NCBI GenBank assembly: GCA_964641895.1
Contig: CAZXLA010000215.1
Coordinates: 1 to 5,981 of the forward strand
Direction of reading: 5' to 3'
Source: UBA2421 sp964641895
Lineage (GTDB): Bacteria > Planctomycetota > Phycisphaerae > Tepidisphaerales > Tepidisphaeraceae
DNA: 5,981 bases
Shown here: positions 1 to 5,029 of the stretch, in pieces
How the letters are laid out: each line of letters starts with the position of its first letter
How positions within the stretch are numbered: the first letter of the stretch is position 1
Program-made: the position numbers and the translations under genes
The notes under the pieces: generated by a model
What the model was told of the DNA's origin: nothing
The model's input: the letters and a program-made list of their open reading frames with translations, nothing else
The model's database searches: none

Positions 1-18
1 TTGGACATTGGACATTGG
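1..18. repeat. Heptanucleotide tandem repeat at the left edge
   Basis: The first 18 bases read TTGGACA TTGGACA TTGG, that is two perfect 7-bp units plus four bases of a third. The array may continue outside the window. It lies inside the open plsY frame and encodes the last visible residues (PMSNVQ). Because 7 is not a multiple of 3, a longer array would cycle through all three frames. Confidence 0.55.
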
Positions 19-672
19 CTCCGCGCGCGCAAGACGATTTTCCGTCCCCGCCCGCAGCCGCGCGATGTTGGCGCGGTGTTTGAAGACGATCATCACCGCC
101 ACAAAACACGCGAAAACCAGCAGCGGCCATTGCACGCCGAAGATCGGCCAACCCGCCATCAAACCAATGACGATATACGCGATCGGGAACAGCAGCGCGG
201 CGCTGATGCTGGCGATGCTAACGATGCGCGTTCGCCAGAACAGCACCGCCCATGCTAGCCCGCCAACCACGCCGGCGAGTGTGTAGAACGGCCAGACGCC
301 CAGCACCACGCCCAGGCTCGTCGCGACGCCTTTGCCTCCTTTGAAGCCCAGGAAAATGCTGAACATGTGCCCGATGATCGCGCTGAACGCGACCGACAGC
401 CACATCCAATATGTCAGAGAATTGGTCGCTTGCCGGCTTAGCACCCACCCCGCGACAAACGTGGGAACTAGGCCCTTGAGCATGTCGAGCAGAAAGACGA
501 TCGCAAAGTATTTCGCGCCCAGCAGGCGCCCTACGTTGGTGGCGCCGATGTTCCCGCTGCCGGCTTGGCGCGGATCGACGCCCTTGCTCAACCCCACGAT
601 CAGCCCGAAGGGAATCGACCCCGCGATGTACGCCGCGGGGACGAGGATGGCGAGCCAGGCGGATGGCGGCAT
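1..672 (-). CDS. plsY: Glycerol-3-phosphate acyltransferase PlsY (3' end outside window)
   Basis: Integral membrane enzyme that moves an acyl chain from acyl-phosphate to the 1-position of sn-glycerol 3-phosphate, giving lysophosphatidic acid, the first step of phospholipid synthesis in the PlsX/PlsY route. Translating the minus strand from ATG 672 gives 224 residues with no stop before the window edge. All three family motifs are visible: GSGNIGATNVGR (residues 38-49), GHMFSIFLGFKGGKGVAT (101-118, the phosphate/G3P-binding loop) and HRANIARLRAGTEN (199-212, with the conserved Asn and Glu). The motif-2 Pro usual after GHxF is Ser105 here. Hydrophobic stretches near 5-27, 54-78, 88-108, 118-145, 150-173 and 181-197 fit a polytopic protein. 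Family members are usually about 190-210 aa, so the core is complete and the tail after residue 213 is an extension. The start is uncertain: in-frame ATG 708 would add 12 residues (MKVFDVSG...), and neither start has a clear Shine-Dalgarno sequence. I prefer 672 because its N-terminus matches the family. Confidence 0.95.
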   Translation of the reverse strand, partial: MPPSAWLAILVPAAYIAGSIPFGLIVGLSKGVDPRQAGSGNIGATNVGRLLGAKYFAIVFLLDMLKGLVPTFVAGWVLSRQATNSLTYWMWLSVAFSAIIGHMFSIFLGFKGGKGVATSLGVVLGVWPFYTLAGVVGGLAWAVLFWRTRIVSIASISAALLFPIAYIVIGLMAGWPIFGVQWPLLVFACFVAVMIVFKHRANIARLRAGTENRLARAEPMSNVQ

Positions 673-709
673 CGGAGTATGTTTACCCGACACGTCGAAC
701 ACTTTCATC

Positions 710-780
710 GGGTGGCACAGACATTCCTGTCTGTGTTTCCGATACAGTCGAAGACACAGACAAGAATGTCTGTGCCACTC
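710..780. repeat. Interspersed inverted repeat (25-bp arms, 17-base loop)
   Basis: The left arm (712-736, beginning GTGGCACAGACATTC) pairs with the right arm (754-778) over 25 bp with one mismatch, C727 against A764. The bases in between (737-753) form the loop. G710 and C780 can extend the stem across a G-T wobble. The hairpin begins 16 bases after the stop of the kelch gene and ends just before the alternative plsY start at 708, so it fills most of the gap between two same-strand genes. There is no T-run on either side, so it is not a canonical intrinsic terminator, although a stem this long could still slow polymerase or protect a 3' end. In translation it gives GTDIPVCV and TDKNVCAT, strings I recognise from many spurious hypothetical ORFs in planctomycete-like genomes. 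That suggests a dispersed REP- or MITE-like family, but the copy number cannot be seen here. Confidence 0.85.
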
Positions 781-793
781 ATACCGCGGATAA

Positions 794-2689
794 TCAGATG
801 AAATCCCCCACCCACGTCTCGGCGCGGAATCCCCCGCCGGCGCCGGTGCTGAAGATGATTCGGTCACCGAAGCTGCCGGCGATGCCCGCCGTCACGTTGC
901 GCGGGAGGTTGGTGAGCGTGCTCCAGGTGTTGGTGGCAGGGTTGTACGCTTCGACTTTGCTCAACTGCGTACTCGGCCCGGCTTCGCCGCCGATGGTAAT
1001 CAGTCTACCTTTGTAGCTGATTGTGCTGGCATTGGCGTGGCTGCGCGCGCTGGTGAGAGATTTGACGCTGCTCCAGGTGTTGCTCGACGGGTCGTATCGG
1101 AATACGTCGGCCTTGAAAACGCTGGCCGCGTCCTGGCCCGTTTGCCCGCCGACGGCGTAGATTTTGCCATCCACCAGCGCCGACCCAAAGTGGTTCCGCG
1201 CCGCGGGCATTGATGCTCGGGTTACCCAGCCGGCAGCGGTGTTGTCGAGGTTGAGCGCCCAATGGTCGGCTTTATCTTTTCGAGCAGCGTCGCTACCGCC
1301 GACAAAGTAGAGCGTGCGGCCGACCAGCACCATCTGCCCGCTGCCGCGTGCCGCCGGAAGGTTGGTAAGCGCGGTCCAAGTGTCGTTGGTGCTGTCGTAG
1401 CGAAACGCCTTGTCGGTGGCGAACGCCTGCGGGCCGGTGGGGCCTTGCGCGCCGGGAGGGTATCCGCCGGCGATGTACAGGTAGCGGGCGTCGCTCGCCG
1501 TGGCGGCGTGCGTGAGTTCCAGCGGGGCGTCGTTGAGCTTGGTCCAATTGTTCGCCGATGGATCGTAGACGTGGCCGATCTTGCTGGGTTTGTACTGCGA
1601 GTTGAGATACCCGCCAAAGGTGTAAAACTTCTCGCCAATGACCGCCCCGTATCCCTCGGCCCGAGGGGTGGGGTTGGCGGCTTTGATGGTCCATTTAAGC
1701 GTGCCGAGGTTTTGGCTGCCGTCGTTGTCGCTGATGTTGATGGTGGCCGACGAGTTGAACGCGTTGCTGTACTCCATCGCCGTTGTCACAGTGATTAAGA
1801 CGTTCTCCGATCCTTCGATCGCCGAATCATCGATCGGGTTAACGGCAATCACCGCCGTGGCGCTGCCCGGGGCAAATAGCGCGACGCCGCTGAGCAGGTC
1901 GTAGTCGCTGCCGTTCCCCGCGGCGCCGCTGACGGCATAGTTGACAGTAAGACCCGCCGCGGTCGAGCCGGTTCGGGTGAGCGTGAACGCGCCGGGATTG
2001 GTCGACTCGCCCGCCGACGCATCGCTGGCCGCCGCGCTCACCACCGGCAGGCGATTTGCCCCGCCCGTAATTTCCACGAACGCGATCTTGTTATTCGCCG
2101 CCCCCGAAGCGTTGCTGATCGTCAGCTTGCCGTCGGTCACGTTCACCGTCTGCGTTCCCTCGGCAAATCGATTGCTACTGCTGGGCGTGCCATTGACGGT
2201 GAGCACGCCTTCAACATTCACCTTAAAAACGCTATCGAAGAAACTGGCATCGCCGGCCACCACGCGCACCGTGTATGGGCCATTGGGCACGGCGATTTCC
2301 CAGGAATAGCTCGCGCCGTTTTTCTGCAGGTGGTGGAACGTGTCGTATCGCTGATCGGCCAGCACGTTGCGATCGCGCCCGTCGCGGTTGTCGGCCGACC
2401 AGCCGTAGGTCAGGCCGTTGCTGCGCAGACCGTAAGGCGCGCCGGTATCCACGCGGTAATAGTCGGGCACGGGGTTGGCGCCGTCGGGCTGAAAATTGAT
2501 GCGACGCACAAACGCCGCGCTAGTCGCCGGCAGATCCGCGCTGCTCGCTGTCGGGGCCAGTTCACTAACCGTGAGCCGCTGCATCGCATCAGGGTCGCCC
2601 CAATGGTCACTGCAGAACAAGGCGCGGATTTCCAAAGATTCCATGAGACCGGCAAACGAGCAGCGATTGTGAGTCGTGTGGTGTTGCAT
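794..2689 (-). CDS. Malectin-like / Calx-beta / kelch-repeat protein with LEPR-type N-terminal motif
   Basis: A 631-aa modular, probably exported or surface protein; its ligand is unknown. Numbering is from ATG 2689. Residues 16-28 (MESLEIRALFCSD) resemble the LEPR-XLL motif found near the N-terminus of many planctomycetal extracellular proteins, with Ile for Pro and Phe for the last Leu. No ordinary hydrophobic signal peptide is present. Residues about 64-207 form a malectin-like carbohydrate-binding-type domain (INFQP, GLTYGWSADN, QRYDTFHHLQ, VPNGPYTVRVVAGD, NNKIAFVEI). About 215-322 is a Calx-beta domain (NGSDYD, IDDSAIEGSENVLITV, ending ISDND). About 331-631 holds six kelch repeats: Trp at 333, 382, 438, 488, 539 and 589, each about 50 residues apart, and Gly-Gly pairs at 359, 408, 464, 514 and 567, which predicts one six-bladed beta-propeller. 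The sixth blade has a degenerate GG. ATG 2689 is preferred over TTG 2695 because an AGGGA Shine-Dalgarno lies seven bases upstream of it. The domain calls are confident; the function is not. Confidence 0.9.
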   Translation of the reverse strand: MQHHTTHNRCSFAGLMESLEIRALFCSDHWGDPDAMQRLTVSELAPTASSADLPATSAAFVRRINFQPDGANPVPDYYRVDTGAPYGLRSNGLTYGWSADNRDGRDRNVLADQRYDTFHHLQKNGASYSWEIAVPNGPYTVRVVAGDASFFDSVFKVNVEGVLTVNGTPSSSNRFAEGTQTVNVTDGKLTISNASGAANNKIAFVEITGGANRLPVVSAAASDASAGESTNPGAFTLTRTGSTAAGLTVNYAVSGAAGNGSDYDLLSGVALFAPGSATAVIAVNPIDDSAIEGSENVLITVTTAMEYSNAFNSSATINISDNDGSQNLGTLKWTIKAANPTPRAEGYGAVIGEKFYTFGGYLNSQYKPSKIGHVYDPSANNWTKLNDAPLELTHAATASDARYLYIAGGYPPGAQGPTGPQAFATDKAFRYDSTNDTWTALTNLPAARGSGQMVLVGRTLYFVGGSDAARKDKADHWALNLDNTAAGWVTRASMPAARNHFGSALVDGKIYAVGGQTGQDAASVFKADVFRYDPSSNTWSSVKSLTSARSHANASTISYKGRLITIGGEAGPSTQLSKVEAYNPATNTWSTLTNLPRNVTAGIAGSFGDRIIFSTGAGGGFRAETWVGDFI

Positions 2690-2696
2690 AATCAAT

Positions 2697-2701
2697 TCCC
2701 T
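2697..2701 (-). promoter_or_regulatory. Shine-Dalgarno deciding the kelch-protein start
   Basis: Read on the minus strand, AGGGA is followed by seven bases and then ATG 2689. The same motif would be only one base from the in-frame TTG at 2695, too close for initiation. A second purine tract (GGAGG, about 2708-2712) is too distant for either start. Confidence 0.6.
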
Positions 2702-3124
2702 GCTCGAGCCTCCGCGGGATAGAACTTTACATCAAGAACAGAGTGCCGGCGATCGGTGCATTGCTACAAATAAGCAGCATTATTATTGGCCCCGAAGGGC
2801 TGGAATGAACGCCATAATCATATCGCAAATCAAGGCTTACATCATTTTCCCACGAGATTGGAAGGGGACAGTTAATCTCAAGATTGATCGGCAAGCCCTC
2901 CACGCCGCGCTGTGAGCCTTGGCGAACACGCGGGTCACGCGGTGCGGATCAGGCGCTGTTTGCGTCGAATCAACGCCTCCTATCCGCGCCCCGCCGCAAA
3001 ATCCCCTACGCTTGCGCCGGAATCATCCCACCACGCCTTCAGCGTCCACCCGATGCCCCGCGACCGCCGGTGGCCATACCGTATCGCCTGTGCATCGCCG
3101 AGTGGTGGTGCAAATAGAAACTTT

Positions 3125-3141
3125 GTGCCGCCGATCGGCAC
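3125..3141 (+). promoter_or_regulatory. Leader hairpin upstream of the secreted-protein gene
   Basis: GTGCCG (3125-3130) and CGGCAC (3136-3141) are perfect inverted arms with a five-base loop. An overlapping perfect 10-bp palindrome, GCCGATCGGC, lies at 3130-3139. The element ends eight bases before the Shine-Dalgarno. It could be a protein-binding operator or a stabilising 5' mRNA hairpin. In GC-rich DNA a dyad this size may also be chance. Confidence 0.35.
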
Positions 3142-3149
3142 GTATTTTC

Positions 3150-3155
3150 GGAGGA
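3150..3155 (+). promoter_or_regulatory. Strong Shine-Dalgarno for the secreted-protein gene
   Basis: GGAGGA is followed by seven bases (CACACTT) and then ATG 3163. This fixes the start and places a good signal peptide directly after it. Confidence 0.8.
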
Positions 3156-3162
3156 CACACTT

Positions 3163-4041
3163 ATGCGACTTGCAACTTCTATCATGGCGGCATGTCTGGC
3201 CACCACAACATTGGTCTGGGCCGACGACCCGATGAAACCCAACGATCCAATGAAACCCGATGCCCCGAGGAATCCCGATGGCTCATTGAAGCACGACGGC
3301 ATGAAGCACAACGACGGCGTGAAATACGACAATGCCAAGAGCGATACGCAGTTGATGGGCCTTCCCACCGGCGTGACGGCGAAGGAACTCAACGATCAGG
3401 AAGACATCCGCTCGGTGCTCGCGTCGGCGACAAATGCCGCGTTCGTCAAAGGCGGATTTGATGACCTGATGGAACGGCTCACCAGCGCCGACCGAAAACG
3501 CATCGGAAGTTTCAGCGAGCAGCAGTTCGCCGAACTCGACGGCCGTATCGAACAGATTCGCAAGAACTGGCAGACGAAGTACGGCGAAAGCCTGAACCTC
3601 GACAACCCCAAGCTGTTCGAAGGCTTCGTGATGATCAAGGAAGGCGAGGTCACCGATGCCGCAACGGCACAAAAGAACTGGCCCGTCCGCGTGACGGGCA
3701 TGTCGCCGCGTGAGCCGGCCAACGCCAACACTTTCGAGACCGCCAGCTATCTGGAGAACGGGCGAAACGTGGCAGTTGTTGTAGTGCCGAAGGGCCACGG
3801 CAACCCCGGCATCGCCGTTTCGATGCTGCATGAACAGGTGGACGATTGGCGCATAGACATCGCCGACAACATCACCGGACAGCAGGTCTACGATAACCTT
3901 AAGGCCTGTCTGACCAAGTGCGGCGACAACGTGGCCGAATGGCCGGCGGACAAGAACGAGGCGTATCGCGGAATGGCGCACGGCGTGCTCGTCGCCATCT
4001 ACAACGTTCCCCGTGACGCCGGTTCGGCCGACTCGCGGTAA
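3163..4041 (+). CDS. Secreted protein of unknown function with hexapeptide-repeat linker
   Basis: A 292-aa protein that I do not recognise as a named family. Residues 1-20 are a classic Sec signal peptide: Arg at position 2, a hydrophobic core (ATSIMAACLATTTLVW) and cleavage expected after Ala20. Residues 22-57 form a polar linker of six loose hexapeptide units (DPMKPN, DPMKPD, APRNPD, GSLKHD, GMKHND, GVKYDN), rich in Asp, Lys, Met and His, with no hydrophobic content. The globular part, about 62-285, starts with a helix-like stretch (NDQEDIRSVLASATNAAFVKGGFDDLMERL) and has a beta-strand pair near 203-233 (VAVVVVPK ... SMLHEQVDDWRIDI). This order loosely recalls NTF2-like/SnoaL-type domains that end in a 'WRID' strand, but it is only a weak suggestion. 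Two Cys remain in the mature protein (249 and 253, CLTKC) and could form a short disulfide loop. The gene is transcribed alone, divergent from the kelch gene and convergent with the redoxin-like gene. The role is unknown; location is probably periplasmic or extracellular. Confidence 0.85.
   Translation: MRLATSIMAACLATTTLVWADDPMKPNDPMKPDAPRNPDGSLKHDGMKHNDGVKYDNAKSDTQLMGLPTGVTAKELNDQEDIRSVLASATNAAFVKGGFDDLMERLTSADRKRIGSFSEQQFAELDGRIEQIRKNWQTKYGESLNLDNPKLFEGFVMIKEGEVTDAATAQKNWPVRVTGMSPREPANANTFETASYLENGRNVAVVVVPKGHGNPGIAVSMLHEQVDDWRIDIADNITGQQVYDNLKACLTKCGDNVAEWPADKNEAYRGMAHGVLVAIYNVPRDAGSADSR
3226..3333 (+). repeat. Six degenerate 18-bp in-frame repeats encoding a polar linker
   Basis: Units begin at 3226, 3244, 3262, 3280, 3298 and 3316. 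The first two are nearly identical at protein level (DPMKPN / DPMKPD). Later ones drift towards Gly-x-Lys-His-Asp type units. The pattern suggests expansion by tandem duplication followed by divergence. Confidence 0.55.
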
Positions 4042-4079
4042 CCAACTCAATCGCTGATTGCAGTGGTTAGATTATGAGC

Positions 4080-4120
4080 CCGCGGGCGGGACAACGATTC
4101 AATCGGTGTGCCGCCCGCGG
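4080..4120. terminator. GC-rich hairpin between convergent genes, possible terminator
   Basis: CCGCGGGCGG (4080-4089) and CCGCCCGCGG (4111-4120) form a perfect 10-bp GC stem around a 21-base loop, which itself contains the short dyad CGATT-C-AATCG (4095-4105). It starts 39 bases after the stop of the plus-strand secreted-protein gene and lies about 180 bases beyond the stop of the opposing redoxin-like gene. No T-run follows on either strand, so a canonical intrinsic terminator is not shown. Position and stem strength make termination or mRNA 3'-end protection the best guess. Confidence 0.4.
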
Positions 4121-4142
4121 TGCGTTGAGGGCAAGATTGTTT

Positions 4143-4166
4143 AGCCGCAGATTGACGCAAATTAGG
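4143..4166. repeat. Degenerate GCAGATT-type short repeat
   Basis: CGCAGATT (4146-4153) is followed ten bases on by CGCAAATT (4156-4163), a 7/8 match. The patch resembles the CGCAGATTACGCAGATT-type dispersed tandem repeats I know from planctomycete and verrucomicrobial intergenic DNA. This is recognition from memory and not a demonstrated match. Confidence 0.35.
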
Positions 4167-4234
4167 ATTCTCATGAGAGAAGGCCGGCTTGTACTGAATA
4201 ATTCAAGTGATTCTATCTATAACAAGCATTCTCC

Positions 4235-4256
4235 GGTTCTTCGGTTCTTCGTGTTC
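4235..4256. repeat. 8-bp tandem repeat GGTTCTTC
   Basis: Two perfect adjacent copies of GGTTCTTC (4235-4242 and 4243-4250) are followed by the partial unit GTGTTC. The sequence resembles TTCTTCGTGTTC-type dispersed repeats that often accompany the GCAGATT type. Together with the 4143-4166 patch it makes this convergent intergenic region look like a graveyard of short repeats. Confidence 0.4.
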
Positions 4257-4299
4257 AAATTAAATTGTAACAAACGCAGTTTGCCGCGGAAGAAGACCG

Positions 4300-4890
4300 C
4301 TACCTACCGCGCGCCACCGCCACGGAATCGGGCAGCAGATTGTCGATGACGGTTCGGGCCCGCGCCAGTTCCGCCGTGCGATCGCCGGCAAAATTGGTGC
4401 GCAGACGGATCGTGCCCTCGGCATCGATGACGAAAAGCGTTGCTGATTGATCGACGCGATAATCGCGCCAAACGTCGGCCTGGACATCAATCACCCGCGC
4501 CCCGCCGATGCCGGCTGTGGCGAGGTTCTGGCATAACTCGCGGGCGCGGACGGTTCCGGGTTCAATCTCCGTGCGGATGACCGTGACCGGCGCCACGCGC
4601 GGTTCGCTCCGGTAGCTGCGCTGCAGCGCCGCCAGGCGCGAATACTGTTCCGAGCCGCAATAACGCGGGTCGGCGATGCACAGCAAAACCACTTTGCCGC
4701 GCAGCGTATTCAAAGAAAGCATGTGAAGGTCGGCGTCGGGCAGAGTGAAGGCGGCGGCGGGCATCCCGGCGACCGCAACCAGCCCAGGGCGCAGCGGCGA
4801 ACCGATCAACACGATGGACGACGCCACAAAAAAAATAGCAACGGCGGACGCAAGCCCGCACACTGCAAAACGCCGGGAAGGCATGAGCAT
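4300..4890 (-). CDS. Membrane-anchored redoxin / AhpC-TSA-like thioredoxin-fold protein
   Basis: A 196-aa protein from ATG 4890, or 194 aa from ATG 4884. An N-terminal hydrophobic helix (about residues 8-30, after MLMPSRR) should anchor it in the membrane with the rest outside the cytoplasm. From about residue 43 it reads as a thioredoxin fold of the redoxin/AhpC-TSA type: PAAAFTLPDAD, then LNTLRGKVVLLCIAD (61-74), the candidate active-site Cys78 in PRYCGSEQYSRLAALQ (75-90), and a late strand TLFVIDAEGTIRLR (151-164). It has CGSE instead of CxxC and no cis-Pro before TLFVID, so a thiol-disulfide oxidoreductase of the TlpA kind is unlikely. A one-Cys peroxidase-like or redox-sensing role fits better, with Cys120 as a possible resolving residue. 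The GGAG Shine-Dalgarno (4894-4897) is 3 bases from ATG 4890 and 9 from ATG 4884, which favours the shorter form slightly. The substrate is unknown. Confidence 0.85.
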   Translation of the reverse strand: MLMPSRRFAVCGLASAVAIFFVASSIVLIGSPLRPGLVAVAGMPAAAFTLPDADLHMLSLNTLRGKVVLLCIADPRYCGSEQYSRLAALQRSYRSEPRVAPVTVIRTEIEPGTVRARELCQNLATAGIGGARVIDVQADVWRDYRVDQSATLFVIDAEGTIRLRTNFAGDRTAELARARTVIDNLLPDSVAVARGR

Positions 4891-4893
4891 TTT

Positions 4894-4897
4894 CTCC
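4894..4897 (-). promoter_or_regulatory. Shine-Dalgarno of the redoxin-like gene
   Basis: Minus-strand GGAG precedes two in-frame ATGs six bases apart (4890 and 4884). Spacing is 3 bases to the first and 9 to the second, so initiation at 4884 is at least as plausible. Confidence 0.5.
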
Positions 4898-4939
4898 GGT
4901 ACAACCCCGCGTACGGCTCCGACCGTCGCAGGATCATCA

Positions 4940-4967
4940 ACTATACCGCGGCTTTCGTTCCTGACAA
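4940..4967 (-). promoter_or_regulatory. Sigma70-like promoter for the redoxin-like gene
   Basis: On the minus strand TTGTCA (4967-4962) is separated by 16 bases from TATAGT (4945-4940); each hexamer differs from the consensus at one base. Transcription would start near 4930-4934, giving a leader of about 40-50 bases. The redoxin-like gene therefore probably has its own promoter and is not simply read through from the M24 peptidase gene upstream. Confidence 0.6.
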
Positions 4968-5014
4968 TTGAAGAATTCGTTAGCGGTCCGATAATTGCTT
5001 ACGTTTTTGCGCGC

Positions 5015-5029
5015 AACGTGCCCCACGTT
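5015..5029. other. Small hairpin overlapping the M24 peptidase stop codon
   Basis: AACGTG (5015-5020) and CACGTT (5024-5029) are perfect arms with a three-base loop. The TAA stop (5030-5028 on the minus strand) overlaps one arm. The palindrome TTGCGCGCAA (5007-5016) overlaps the other side. There is no downstream T-run, so a terminator role is only possible. Confidence 0.3.

Larger units (their letters stand above)
2690..3162. other. Divergent intergenic region without a convincing gene
   Basis: This stretch of 473 bases separates the kelch gene (minus) from the secreted-protein gene (plus), so it should hold both promoters. Bases about 2715-2890 are relatively AT-rich and the rest is GC-rich. 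I could not find a well-spaced -35/-10 pair for either gene; TATGAT on the minus strand near 2821 has no good -35 partner. Short dyads exist (GCCC-CGAA-GGGC at 2789-2800; AATCT-CA-AGATT at 2874-2885), but dyads this small are expected by chance. The plus-strand frames in 2884-3461 are Arg/Pro-rich, share no family signature and run into the real gene in another frame, so I do not call them. No tRNA-like fold was seen. Confidence 0.6.

Noticed and set aside
710..780. The inverted repeat as a CRISPR unit or an intrinsic terminator
   Set aside because: There is only one palindrome and no spaced direct repeats, so it is not a CRISPR array. No T-run follows the stem on either strand, so a canonical terminator is not supported.
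663..1016. Plus-strand open frame containing GTDIPVCV and TDKNVCAT
   Set aside because: It is the translation of the hairpin repeat plus antisense of the kelch gene. It has no ribosome binding site or family signature, and the opposite strand carries a well-supported multidomain protein.
1262..1798. 178-aa plus-strand open frame antisense to the kelch gene
   Set aside because: Val/Ala/Gly/Arg-rich shadow of GC-rich coding DNA; the minus strand shows regular kelch repeats in the same interval.
2884..3461. Overlapping plus-strand frames across the divergent intergenic region
   Set aside because: Arg/Pro-rich composition, no family motif, and they overlap the start of the real gene in a different frame.
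3283..4050. 255-aa minus-strand open frame opposite the secreted-protein gene
   Set aside because: The plus frame has a strong Shine-Dalgarno, a signal peptide and plausible composition. The minus frame has no recognisable domain and is a typical antisense shadow.
4074..4349. 91-aa plus-strand open frame in the convergent intergenic region
   Set aside because: It translates the GC hairpin and degenerate repeats and runs into the 3' end of the redoxin-like gene; no ribosome binding site or domain is seen.
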